64,000 bases of DNA. It comes from Hippasteria phrygiana. Lineage: Eukaryota > Echinodermata > Asteroidea > Valvatida > Goniasteridae. The position numbers and the translations under genes are program-made. Positions 44,684 to 56,498 of this stretch are shown one piece after another. Within the stretch, counting starts at the first letter, position 1, and every line of letters starts with the position of its first letter. The stretch covers positions 1,054,001-1,118,000 of the forward strand of contig JAZGUH010000197.1 in the NCBI GenBank assembly GCA_037893225.1, in the 5' to 3' direction. The notes under the pieces were generated by a model that did not search any database, was not told the DNA's origin, and worked only from the letters and a program-made list of their open reading frames with translations.

Positions 44684-45427
44684 TGGATTTTTTTCCGAAG
44701 TGTTTTATTATGCAGTGAACTGATATTGCCTTTATTGGTTCGATTCCCATCTCGTATAAAAGTCAGAATGACAATGAAGGCATGGAACCAGACTAAATAC
44801 GTTAAGGAAAAAATGTGTAAGTTCCCAAAAACACTCACTGCGCTACCACAGCTAAAATAAGCTAATGCCGGTTCACGGCAAAATAACCACTGCCTTTTAA
44901 AAAAAATTTCCAGTAGAAAATAAGGTTAAAAAAATCCAAAATGTCAACCGATCCATCGGAAAATAAAATTCTTGAAAGTCAGAACTTACTAAAACTATGA
45001 AAACCACTATACTACATGTATGAACATGTTCAATTCTCTGGTCCAACATGTCTCTTTCCTTTTTGTGTCTTTGAACCAAGGGTGAGATTGGCAAAAAAAG
45101 AAAATCCACAAAATCTACGAAAAATCCACAAGGACCCCAGATAAACATAGGCTATATGTACATGTAGTTTGTATTTGCCTAAAGGCACCCCCTTTAAAAT
45201 ATCCGTTTTTATTGGTCTACATGTATATCCACTTTTACAGGTACAAACACCTTTAGGACAACACCTCAGGAATTCCAGATTGCAAAAGAGATTCTTTAAA
45301 AATTCCAACAAAAAATACTGAAATTTGGAAAAATCCTGACAAATCCCACCCCTGTTTGAACAGTTGAAAAACCTACGGTTGTCAGAAATATTAAAAAGAA
45401 TGGCAACCATCTGGAAAATAAAAAATT
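44684..45427. repeat. Sequence shared with the THAP gene intron
   Basis: Scattered blocks (CCGATCCATCGGAAAA, ACATGTCTCTTTCC, AACAGTTGAAAAACCTACGG, TTGTCAGAAAT) recur in the same order at 48900-49165. The two are copies of one dispersed repeat, shorter in the intron. No gene. Confidence 0.65.
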
Positions 45428-45929
45428 AAAGAGGAAGTTCAGTGGTAAAATAAATCTGCATCATTTTTCATTTTTATGTAGATTGCATTGTAAATTATTT
45501 CTGCCATGAAATACCAAAAAAGTGACTTTTGAGAGCTATTTTTATCAAGTCCCCTCTAGCCCGCTGTTGCTAAAAGTCGTCGCTACGGGCAGCAAACAAT
45601 TTGAGGTCATAGGACGCACTCTCCTTTTGCATAGTCTAGCAATTTGCACAACCATGCAGCCTAAAAAAGAGGGGTTCGTCCTCTATGACGTCGATTTGTT
45701 TGCTGCCCGCAGAGACGAATTTTAGACAAATGGGCAATGGCACCAGCGGGCCGTGCTGCGCTAGAGGGGACTTGATAAAAATAGCCCTCAAAAGTTACTT
45801 TATTGGTATTTCATGGCAGAAATAATTTGCCGTTTAATTTTACAATACAAAATACATACAAATAAAAAATGACGCAGGCTTCTCTCAGCAATCAACATCG
45901 TCTTTAAAAGCCCCTCCTCCTTCCTCTTT
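45428..45929. mobile_element. 502-bp foldback element
   Basis: Nearly the whole length is one palindrome: AAAGAGGAAG at the left and CTTCCTCTTT at the right. Arms contain GATAAAAATAG-type and GGGCAGCAAACAA blocks in inverse order, with a short centre near 45650. The 67-codon frame inside is a product of the palindrome and not a gene. Confidence 0.85.
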
Positions 45930-45938
45930 ACTATTTAA

Positions 45939-46211
45939 CCAGTTCGCGTCGGATGACGTGTATACACGCAAAGGTTTTGCCATGTTTGCGGTACATGTAG
46001 GTCTATTCAGATGACTGATAAACAAGCACTCGAGCGAAGCCGGAAATATCTGTCAGCGACCCGCTCGCAGCGAGTGAGGCCGGCAAAATCAGGGTGTGCT
46101 ACCCACAGATTACGGCCCGATTTCACCTGAACCTGGCTGGCATTGAGGTTCGTAAAAAATAATCCCGCGCCTGAGTCCGGTGAATGTCAAAATAATCCCG
46201 GCGTGAACTGG
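45939..46211. mobile_element. 273-bp TTAA-flanked MITE
   Basis: TTAA at 45935-45938 and 46212-46215, with inverted ends CCAGTTCGCGTCGG and CCGGCGTGAACTGG. No coding capacity. Confidence 0.82.
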
Positions 46212-46215
46212 TTAA

Positions 46216-46859
46216 AAAAGAACTTGCCACTAAACATGTTTTTTTTACTTGGCCTGTAATGGGGTTACTGCAGAATTTGCAGGCCAGTTTGGTTGGCAGA
46301 GAATTGTGAGCCACAGATGTCGGCCTTTTAGATTACATGAAATTGGGTCCAGATTCTGATGAAAATAATAAATTATTGATGATCAGTCTCCACTCCAGTC
46401 ACCACGCTACATGTACATGTGTGTATACATGAATGCGATATATGCTTGTTGAGAGCAATTTTTAAAGATGCACATTTCTTTAATTTGTGCGTGCAATTTT
46501 TTAAAACAACAACTGAGGCACGATACTGACACGAACTACATATTATGTTTAGCATTTATTTATTTGATTTGCAAATATAAGCGAATAAAGTGTCGCATTT
46601 CTTTGTGGTGATGTCATCTGTTGAATTGACCTTTTATCATCACCTGAGATTCTGTGCTTGTACCTTTTTGGCTTTAAAGTTGGATCATGTTTGGCTCAAG
46701 TGACAAAGTTGCCTTCGCATGACACTAAGGCGGTCTGGGGGGAAAAAATACATTTTCGGAGGTGTTTTTTCATTGGGAAATATCTACACCTCTGAACGGC
46801 TAACTTCCCAAAATATAAAAGAAAATGGCAGATTAAGAAGCAATCTATAATTTGCATTC
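46216..46859. other. No gene seen left of the two-gene element
   Basis: AT-rich. A short piece at 46225-46250 (CCACTAAACATGTTTTTTTTACTT) matches the end of the 43242 element. Nothing else is seen. Confidence 0.5.
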
Positions 46860-46863
46860 TTAA

Positions 46864-46881
46864 AGGTTCACTGAAATAGAA
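46864..46881 (+). repeat. Left terminal inverted repeat of two-gene element
   Basis: AGGTTCACTGAAATAGAA, next to TTAA. Identical to the right tip in inverse orientation. Confidence 0.9.
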
Positions 46882-47223
46882 TACAATGTTGGTCTTAATA
46901 AATGTGTTTGTTAGTATAAAACAACACCTTTGTCGTTTTGTCTCTTAATTGGCTGTTGTTTAGCTTATTTACGCGATTTTCTTACCATTTTTCGAACCCC
47001 CCACTTCTTTGCTCGAAAAATTGCAAAAGGATGATGTAATGCATCACGTGACCCTGCGACGTCACGTCTAGAAGACGGCCGACCGGCCGCTGCACGTAAA
47101 ATATCCCACAATGCATTGCAGCGTATACCTTGACTACACACTTCCGGCGTGTTGATATTTCTGAAGCTGTGACAGTCGAAAGTGGGGAAGAAATTAAGCA
47201 TATTCTGATACGTAAGGTGCAGG

Positions 47224-50200
47224 ATGCCGACCAGGTGTGTCGTTGCAGGCTGCAGTAATATAACAAGAGAAGGGGTAAGCCTGCACAGATTTCCCAAAGA
47301 CGAGGGATTCCGGAAAATTTGGGCCTCAAAAGTCCGACTGACGAGAGCAAACTGGGTCGGACCGTCTCCAACCAGCGTTATATGTAGCGATCACTTCACT
47401 GCCGACGACTTCGTCTCCAGCCTTCACTCCCAGTTTGGGATATCAAAAAAGCCGGTTAGGCTAAAGGAAAATGCCATCCCAACAAAGATCAAAATCTGTT
47501 CGACAGCTCCTATGAATAAGAAACCAAAGCGACGAAGCGATGCCTTTGCAAAACGTGAAAAACGGAGGGTAAGTTTTTTCCATGTCGTGCTCGCACACAG
47601 AGTCCTGGCCCTGGGCCTACATAACATCTGAACATGTAGGCCCTAATTTCCTACCTCCATGATAACAGTACACTAACAACACTACAGTTACACACAATTG
47701 GGTGAAATGTTCATCATATATTTTTCATACTCGCCGCGGTTCCATGTTTTTGCAACGTGGTTTAGCTTTTTATTAGTTTTAATGGCATGACGAGTTGATT
47801 CGGGTACGAGTTGACTTAGGTATGTACGACATGTACGAGTTGACCTATTTATGCACGCATACGATGAAATGTTTCTCCCCAAAGAAAAATTGTCAAATCT
47901 TGATGTGCACATCCGTAGTCATGGCAGTTGGAATACCGAACTGGCGCATTACAAAAAGTATTAATAGTCGATGCTTAAGTTATTGCAAATTAGACAAATA
48001 TTTTGTAATGTATAGGCCTAGTTTGAGTTGAAACTTTACATGTACTGTCGGCCCAAGTCATTAAACAATTTAGAGGTGTACATCGGTTAAGATTTCTTTG
48101 CACCTAATTTATTTTTGAGTTGGCATTTTTCTTGGACAAAAGAAGTGTAATAGTAAATACACATGTACATGTAACCCAAATATTAAAATAGATTGCAATA
48201 TTTCAGCGAAATAAAGGTACATGTAGGTTGTTTAGTAAGTAATAAAACAAATAAACATGTACATTAAAGGAAGATGCAGCTGCAGGAAGTATAACTGCTT
48301 CATTTAAATATTTTTTTTTCCACAATCTTTTGAATATCATTGTAATTTGCAAATGTGAAAAAAAAATATTTGAATTTTCCAGCTGCTTGACAAGCTTCTC
48401 CAAGAGTCTCCATCTGTCAGCTCTGATGGTTTGGATGCCATGGTGCCCATGGATGTTAGCCCGCATGATACATCGTATCCCGATGAGCATGAGCCTGGAT
48501 GCAGTCAACAGAGTGAACAGACAGACTCAAGTCAGGATTACTCACTAGAGTCATCTGAATCCGGATCACATGCAGTAAGAAATATTTATTTGTATTCCCC
48601 CTTTCAACTTTCCAAGCCCTTTAAAAGTATTGGGTATTCACTTTGTCAAATTTGAATTGCCTCAAATGTTTTACATGTATCTTGAGCTTTGTAATATACG
48701 AATAAAAGAATGTTCTGAATGAATCCCTCCTACAATACTGTGCTCATCCACATTTTGGATTTGTTTGTTTTTTCTCTCTCTCTCTCTCTCTCTTATAAGT
48801 AACAATTTAAAATAGCAACATTCCACAAAGCTGTGGTTAGCAGAGCCATAAAATTTGGCCCTGCTGTGCTTATGTGTTAAATTTTACCCCCCAAAAATAG
48901 CATAAGAAAAAGTAAACAAAAACATGTTTAGTGTTTCCACCCGCTTCGTTTTTTTTTTATTTTTAACTGTGGAAATGAGGTGAACATTTTTTTTACCCAA
49001 TCCATCGGAAAACAAAATACAAGCTTACAAAAACTATTAAAACTACTGCAAACATGTGCAATTCCCTTTTTCACCATGTCTTTCCTTTATTGTATTTGTA
49101 AACAGTTGAAAAACATACGGTTGTCAGAAATTTTAAAAAGAATGACGGCCATCTTGAAAATACTAAGTTTGTGTAATTTTAATTCAGGCTCAGAGATCAC
49201 CGTGAAGGTGTGTTCAATCATAGAAAACACTACGTTGGTGAAAGATGTTCAGCGGATGTCGAGCACTCAGCAAACGTCATCCCTGGAGTCATTCCATAGT
49301 GTCGTGAATCATTTTGCTCCGAAGATGTTGTCCTTCTCTTACCATGGAATGGTGAGCAGGTAATAGTAAACATGTATATGTACACTATATGTCTGGTTTC
49401 AGGAAGAACACCGATTTTTACAGCCTCTCCTGCATGTGTTATCATTTAAAGAAGTGACGCAACAAATCTTGGGTGCTGTTAACTTCATATATGAATGATG
49501 AAACAACTTTCCCCAATGCGAATTAAAGGAGCATATATGTTATAAAACCAGAACTGCATTTTCATGCAGCTCCTATTAAATTTGTAAATTATCTAAGAAC
49601 AAGGATTTATTTCAATGAAGACAGTCTAAGTTGGTAAAGTTTTCCTAGAAAGTTTGGCAACTGGTTTAATATCCCTTTAATTTTGCCTTGTCGCTTTGAA
49701 GACTTCACTTAGCTGCCATACACTTCAATGAGAATAGTGAGAGAGAGCAGGCAACTACCAAGGAAGGTGTGAAGCGCTACCGCCTTTCCAAGCCCAAGTT
49801 CAAGAAGGGGAATGCTACCGTCAAAGCAATCATGGAGCCAGTTCGCTTGAGTAAGTTTAAACCAAGCACATGGACAGGTGCTCTAACCTTGCATACTCTT
49901 TGTGGACCTGTGAACAAAAGATGTCCGCAGCGGGCAGACGAGTGATGGGTTTCTGGACTTGTTCACGTTTCCCCCTCTGAAAAACAGCTTTAGAGGAATT
50001 TTTCCGGGTTGGGGTTATCAGTAAAGAGGACCACGATCAAAAACTCGGGAGTGAAATTAGCTGTTTTCTGTTTTTCTTAAAGACGCAGGCTCGTCACTAT
50101 TTACAAAAGCACCCTCAGTCACTCGCAATGAAAGAGGCGACTTTTTTAACGTGTAATAGGTGGCAGTCGTAAGGTCAAAGGTGACTTTTTGTGGCACAAA

Positions 50201-50462
50201 TGTGTCCATCGCGCATTGATGAGCCAGTGTCTTTAAGTCAATGGAGACGTGCAGAGATGCAAAAATGGATCTGTAACTGTGGTGATTTTTCTCTCAATTT
50301 ACAGCTTATGTTGACAACTTGATGGCAGCTGTGGCCAAACGCGCCTGCAAATCCAAAAAGGCCAAGAGGAAGAAGGCACCACCTAGTCTGGCTAGCAAGT
50401 TCACCTACCCACCTAAAGAAGAGATAATCGCATCACACTGTAGTAGATTTAACCTCAAATAG
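47224..50462 (+). CDS. THAP-domain transposase-like protein, central exons missing
   Basis: Exons that I can place: 47224-47568, 48383-48574, 49188-49359, 49702-49850 and 50305-50462, all with GT-AG borders. Exon 1 is a full THAP zinc domain: C5-x4-C10, C54-x2-H57, with FP at 23-24, W33 and AIPT at 84-87. Exon 2 is serine- and acid-rich. Exons 3-5 read with matching phases: KDVQRMSSTQQTSSLESFHS, then NHFAPKM, FSYHGMVSRLHLAAIHFNEN and a lysine-rich tail. This is the C-terminal part of Kolobok-like transposases; the E of SLESFHS is the likely third catalytic acid. Exon 2 ends in phase 0 but exon 3 needs one extra base, and the part with the two catalytic aspartates is absent. At least one exon is therefore lost or unseen between 48575 and 49187. 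DNA binding by the THAP domain is family knowledge; loss of activity is inferred. Confidence 0.82.
48900..49165. repeat. Dispersed repeat in THAP gene intron
   Basis: Blocks match 44643-45415 in order: AACATGTTTAGTG, CCATCGGAAAACAAAAT, AACAGTTGAAAAACATACGG and TTAAAAAGAATG. It lies exactly where the missing transposase exons would be expected, so its arrival may have accompanied their loss. A (TC)n tract lies just upstream at about 48773-48793. Confidence 0.65.
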
Positions 50463-51289
50463 ATATATCGAAAAACAAACATCCATCATTTGTACATGGA
50501 CTTCTGAAGTTATTCATTCTCCCCTGTTTTTTCACACTTATTGGTCCTCAATCTCTCTGCCCCATGTGTCATTGCCTCCAAGAAAAAAAACATGTTTAAG
50601 TTTAAAATGTTAGGCCAGCTAATTGTTTATTTGCAATTTTTGTTTTGTTTTAATAACTGAGTGGATAGAATACACACGTTTTGTAAAGTTTAAATGTTTA
50701 ATTCACAAATTCTGAGAAGCATACATTCTAAGAAACAACAAGCAATACATGTACTTATCTACTGTCTAAAAATGATGTTAACTGCCGTCACTTGCCTTTG
50801 AAAAAGTCCAAAATGTTAGGGCCAGGTAATTTTGTTGATTTGAAAAAGTTTTAAATGAGTGCATGTACATGGAAGACATGACATGCAGTTTTTGTTAATA
50901 GCCTTTATTGCTATGAAATTACAGATGGGTCAGTGAATTTCTTTTTAGTGGTATGAGCTCTGTTAAATAATTAATTGAACCCTTAATATTTTATTACATG
51001 TACATTCCTAATAAGGACATTTGCAAACAACCAAAAAAAATATTGAATTATTCTGAAATACCATACGAAGCAAATTTTATGAAGTTAACAATTTAAGTTT
51101 TATTGTGACCTTCTTCGTAACCTTAACAAATTTGTTTCGTATGGAGTATGAACCGGGCTTAAGTGTCTGCTTTAAAATGTTAACTCCAAATTCTTTCATT
51201 TCTGAAAATTACAGAAAAAGGAAATGTATGTACATGTACCTGTAAATATTAAACGTGCTCAGAAAAAAAGCAACTCTAAACTTTGTGTT
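50463..51289. other. Convergent intergenic region inside the two-gene element
   Basis: AT-rich, between the two stop codons. A polyadenylation signal for the minus-strand gene (AATAAA) lies at 51098-51103. No other gene is seen. Confidence 0.6.
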
Positions 51290-52899
51290 CTATATTTGAA
51301 CTTCCTGAAAACCCTTGTACTGATTAGATGGGTACTCTTCTCGTATCTTGGAGACGACGCAAGAAGGCAGCGGCACACGAACACTTCTTCCCAGGAAACC
51401 CCAGCACCATCTTGCCATCTGGCGATAGCCTGTGTGTCTGTGCTTCCTGTATGGGAACAAATGGGGAATACAATTAATCATACTGAAATCTGGGAGGGGG
51501 GGGGGGGGGGCGTGCTGGTAGACCGGTACATAAATTATATATGTAGTTGGAATAAAACGCCTTTTCATTAGATTGTGCGCAAGCTAGCTATTATTGTTGA
51601 ACTAATGAGGTCAGAATACCAGTCACATGCACAGACCATATAAAGGGGGGGGGCGGAGCGGAGCGGCAGTCGGAAAGGAGACAAGGACAGTCAAAACAAA
51701 TTACAAGAGCATGCGCAAGTACAGTTTTGTAAATAGGCCCTAATAATCGCCTGGGAAGGGTTTAAATTTTATTGTGATATACTAAAGTCTAAATTATTGA
51801 AACTTGGGTTCTTACTCGTTTTCGGTTGCATCCCGTCTTGGATTGCCATACTGCTGACGATACTGTAAATATATCGTATCCAACACCCATCTGTTGAGAC
51901 ATATGGGATGGAAGCCTGGATGCTCCGTTATGCAATTGAGGGCAGCTTCATATTCATCCATTTTCTGCACAACCTGGTCGAGTTCCTTGCAACACACCGA
52001 TTCTCTCACAACTGGCATTGCCACACAGCCACCACACGAGCACCTGTAACATTAACAATTTAGGTATTAAAACTCAAGGTACGAATACTCAAAGTGTGTA
52101 GTAACATGTACAGATACTACATGTACGTATGGGAATTAAAGAAATACATGTACAAGAAACAGTGACCGTTGTTCCAGTAATCCCACTGCACAAAAACTTG
52201 TCAAGCCAGGCTCAAACAGTTGTATATCATGAACATGTAAATTGTTTATGGTAACAAAGATCACTATCGAGAAAGAACTGGCTGCAGGATACTGCCTTTC
52301 CTTTTTATTATCCCCCGACGAAAGAACTCTATTTCCAAAAATGACTATTTCGATGAGTATGGGGTCGCAGCGATGTCTTAGAAACAACCCTCTTGTCCAT
52401 CCATGTACATGTACCATGGAGGAAGGATATATGGAGGTAGGAAAAATGTCCTACCTCCATGCATGTACCCACGTGTACATGTAACGTTATTACATATGAT
52501 ATTCCCGTGCACGTTGGCCTAGCCTCCTCCCATGTTCTTTTACACGGTAACATTTACCAAAATTCAGGCGAGAAATCGATCACAGATCACTATTTGTGAA
52601 CCAAACTATTTATGTACTGGTTAATATTTAAATAGAAATTGCTTTCGCCGTCGTTTTATGACTTACCAGCTGTTGTTACCGAGCCTTCCTTCTAGATCAT
52701 CTCTGTCGTTGTGCACGCCAGGAATTGCGTTGTCGTCTCGGTCATCATGGCTGTCGTCGCTCTGGACTTCAGGCTCATACATGTAGGGAACAATCCCTCC
52801 GGCTTCCTCCCCATGCTCCTCCTCCGACTCAGAAATGTAAAAATCATCTTCCGAAAAATCGGCATCGAACTCACTCTCTGAGCTTGATAATTTTGCCAT
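51290..52899 (-). CDS. P2X7 C-terminal-domain (ballast-like) protein, three exons
   Basis: Minus-strand exons 52667-52899, 51816-52043 and 51290-51446 join in matching phases to 205 codons with a stop. Residues 1-78 are very acidic and serine-rich, with PYMYEP at 38-43. Residues 79-205 match the cytoplasmic cysteine-rich end of the P2X7 receptor: WCSCGGC, RESVCCKE (91-98), CITEHPGF (115-122), YRQQYGN (139-145), then GYRQMARWCW and PSCVVSKIREEYPS near the end. Many Cys/His residues suggest metal binding. No membrane segments or ion-channel part are present, so it is a soluble stand-alone form. ATG at 52899 has a good context (aacATGG) and starts the acidic stretch; an in-frame ATG at 53049 is the alternative. 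Role in the element is unknown; an accessory protein for transposition is a guess. Confidence 0.9.
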
Positions 52900-53199
52900 G
52901 TTTTTCTGCTCCGTATCGGTACAAAATGAAGACTCGACGCTATCCCAATACAATACACGCGTTGTGTGCAGCACGCACATCGTTGCTGTGCTGCCAGGTT
53001 CTAGGCGTGACGTCACTGCTAAGACATCCGGGCTACAACCGCGGTGCACCGTAAAGGGGATTTTTTAGGGGCGGGGCGATCGGCTCGGAATTTTGCACTT
53101 AAAAAGGTTCGCATCACAATAAAAATGCGAAATATCAAGTTAATAGTTATTGATTATAACTCTAAACGATGTATTCTATCATTTCAGTAAATGTTTAAC

Positions 53200-53217
53200 T
53201 TCTATTTCAGTGAACCT
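53200..53217 (-). repeat. Right terminal inverted repeat of two-gene element
   Basis: TTCTATTTCAGTGAACCT, the exact inverse of the left tip, followed by TTAA. A looser copy (GATGTATTCTATCATTTCAGT) lies about 20 bp further in. Confidence 0.9.
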
Positions 53218-53221
53218 TTAA

Positions 53222-55473
53222 CACAGTAGGCCTATAAGTGATATTACACTTAGGTCAGTGGGAGATTACATACGTGTACATGTATGTTGTCACATGGTGC
53301 ATCCCGTACGCATCCGAACTTTACAAACATACAATGCCAGGCTCGGTCCCGACGTTTTTTTTGTATGTAGACAGACACTGCCATCGTTTTTATAATTTTA
53401 GTAGAAAAATTAATTGTTTAAATTTCCAACAAAAAAGGGAACGAGAATGGAAATTTTCGTGTACAAAAAAAAGCGGTCCCGACCGCGATCGGGCAGCACC
53501 ATATAGCTCTATGGGCAGCACGTTAATCGATCGCGATCACTAACCCATGACAACAAACAATTGCCATTATTTTTGAACGCGTGAGGGCGCTGCCAACTGT
53601 GTCTTTTTTTGTCTATACATTCCTGAATCCACATACAATGTACAGTGTTCAAGTATCAGAAACCACACAGTCGGGCTCCAGATTATAGCGCCTCCACATG
53701 TTAAAAAATACGGGCAACAGGGTTGTTTAATTTTAATCATAATTAAATCACTGGAATTTTTTTTTTAAATCACTAATAAAAAATCACGTTTTGATTTTTT
53801 TTATTTGCTATTTTGTTCATGTAAAAACAATTTCTGTTATTCAAACCTGACTGTCATTAACTTTAAATAGCTTATACTCACTCTAAAGGGATGTACATGT
53901 ATAAGGCCAGTTTCCTGAAACACTGTACTACATTTATCTTGTGTACAATGCATACTGAAGTACATTGTGTGTGTGTGTAATGTACCTGCATACATGTACG
54001 TGCATATATCTCCGAGGACAAGAGAAGAAAGGAAACACAAAGAAACCTTTCAGTCCTCGAACGTAGAGGCTTTTGTTGAAATCGGTCCTCGAACGTAAGG
54101 ATACGTGCTTAGTCTATGGGGGTTGGTTATATTAAAGGAACAATAGGAAACACAAAGCATTGTCCTCGGACGTATTGGGGAAGTACGACTGTGTGTACAT
54201 GTATGATACAGTATTCCTCTCTTACATACTGTACATACATGTAGGTTTAAATAACTCATGCATATTGTAATGCGCCTATCAATTTATACCCCCCTGACCT
54301 GACCTGACCTGACCCCCTCTCCCTCCCCTCCCCGACCCCCTCCCCCCCCCCCCCGCCCCAAACCTCCCCCTTCCCCTCCCGAGTGGCGATTTTTATCCAG
54401 TTCATCAGCATTAAGGACTTTCTGCTGAGTTGTATAAAAGTGACAATTAAACAATGTTGTTGGGACTTTTAATGATTTTTAATAAATATTTACATTTTCC
54501 AAAATTGTAAATTTTGCCTCATCGTCTCTGCTAAACCGTCTATATTTCAACATAGGCCATGTAGGCCTAAATCTTCAATGGTGCTCTGTCCATTGAAAGT
54601 TCCATTGTCTGGTTCCCATTCTACAGCTGCAAATGCAAAATGATGCCGAAGGACAATATTTCCACCGCAAAAATCGTAAAACTTTTACAGGATCAAAATA
54701 AGGACAGTGCGTTAAAAAAATATGGTGGCTGCATTAAATAGTTTTATTCCACCATGGTTGTGTGTAGAGAGGAGGGGGGTTCCTGTTATCAACTTGGATT
54801 AGAAATGTGCAGTATGATGGTGATGCTGTAACAGAGATTTTAAGACAAACTTTGTATTCTAGAAAAGAATATGATCAATGAAAGGGATTTCAGTACTGAT
54901 TTCATGAACAATTGTGTGTGGTTATACTTTACTTTCAATGATGGTCATTTAAATTGACTTATTTGAAACAAATGTTTTATGCCAATGGTACGATGATTAA
55001 AAAGAAAAATTGTAATCGATTTAAATAAAAAAATCTGATTTAAATCCAAAAAAATAATTTAATAGCCCAAGTTCCATTTTTAAAACCGCACTGCCTGTAT
55101 GGGCAGCCAAAAGTTACAAACACTTTCAATTTGTTAACATAAATTGTGATCCAAATCAAAATGTTAGACAAATCTTTTGAAAGGCAAATGCATTTATTTG
55201 CTTGTTCCTAATAATAGATTGAGCACCGTTTTAAATATTTTCTAGCATTTTTACAAAGTTTTGTTATTCTGTTGGTTTTCCATACTTTTGCCAAACCTTG
55301 AATTGACCTATTGCCGTTTACGAGTTAACCACGCCCCTAATAGACAACCCTATGGGAATTTTGTTTGGTAATTTGTATTTGTCTCAGATTTTGCGCGTTC
55401 CATGTGCAATTATAATTGATGTGATTGGACAATAATTCACAAGCTGCGTTGACGCGATTCAACCGCGATAGGT
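53222..55473. other. No gene seen; pyrimidine tract
   Basis: AT-rich sequence with no credible gene. A CCTGA repeat followed by a C-rich run lies at about 54290-54370. Confidence 0.5.
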
Positions 55474-55952
55474 CAATAAACCTTTTTGACATTCTCAATG
55501 CATTGTGGGTTTGGAGGCCAAACAAACCATGTAATCTATACACAAACCTATGGCACTGTAAACCAGTCCAAATATTAATTGATTTTATAAATGCTAAATA
55601 TCTGTCATGAGTTGAGTGATACCCTTTTCACATATTGCATGGAACATAAGGAAAATAATAACCAGAAAATCAATTTAAATGGCAATAAAAATAAAGAAAA
55701 TAATTGGGGAATCCCTCTCAGGGTACCAGTTACTGATGAATGCAAATTTCTGGAATTACATGTAACTGTTAGAACAACTAATAATGTCACATTATTAGCC
55801 AATCAGAAGAGGATTTTTGCAAGCCTGACAACGAACATGTGACCAATGCAACCAATCACGTCCGTTCTAATGTGCTTGCTTTTCTAATTATAATGCCAGT
55901 TAGGGCTGATGCTGTTCCCATGATGCTTTGAGAATGTCGGAAAGGTTTATTG
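55474..55952. mobile_element. 479-bp element with 36-bp inverted ends
   Basis: Left CAATAAACCTTTTTGACATT... and right ...AATGTCGGAAAGGTTTATTG are inverted over about 36 bp with five or six mismatches. The interior has no gene; the small frames at 55591-55842 show no domain. Confidence 0.65.
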
Positions 55953-56498
55953 TATCCCAGCATCCCTTGTCAAGCGCTTTGTCACAAGAAATTTAGAACA
56001 AGTGCAACCCTGTTTACTGTTTGAATAAAAAAAGATTGCGTGATATTTAAAAATTGCGCTCCATCTGTAATGCGCAAATTTTAAATTTGGCGATTGTGTA
56101 GTGTAGGGCCCTAGCTGTTCCCTAACTTATAACTAAAAGGGAACAAAAATCCACTTTTAGGTTATTGGAATATCCAAACTAGTTAGCGACATTACAAACC
56201 AACAGGTATGCCGTAGATAAAGGGCAGGGTTTTAGTTTTTGAGGGAAATTTTCGGGTAAAGTGACGAAGACGACAAAACGCAACGCGAAAATAAAGATGA
56301 CGATCACCGCGACGCACAGTAAACACGCAAAACCGCGTTGATTCGCATGGCAACTGCCGTAAAGCGCGTAAGAAAATTGCATTTTCTACCGCAATAAACT
56401 GTTCAATATTACAAAAAGGATGTCAATAGAATTAAGAGAAGTGTAGCGGTATAAATGTACATACTCATTTATTGCCCTTTTGCACTCCATATTACTAT

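Larger units (their letters stand above)
46864..53217. mobile_element. 6354-bp TTAA transposon with THAP and P2X7-like genes
   Basis: TTAA lies at 46860-46863 and 53218-53221. The 18-bp tips AGGTTCACTGAAATAGAA are perfect inverted copies, and the right end has a second, looser copy inside. Between them are two convergent spliced genes whose 5' ends lie 320-360 bp from each tip. TTAA duplication together with a THAP-domain protein is the known signature of the Kolobok superfamily. The element holds an accessory gene homologous to the P2X7 receptor C-terminal domain. The transposase gene seems to lack its central exons, so this copy is probably not self-mobile. Confidence 0.85.

Noticed and set aside
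45522..45725. 67-codon frame
   Set aside because: It lies wholly inside the 502-bp palindrome and shows no domain.
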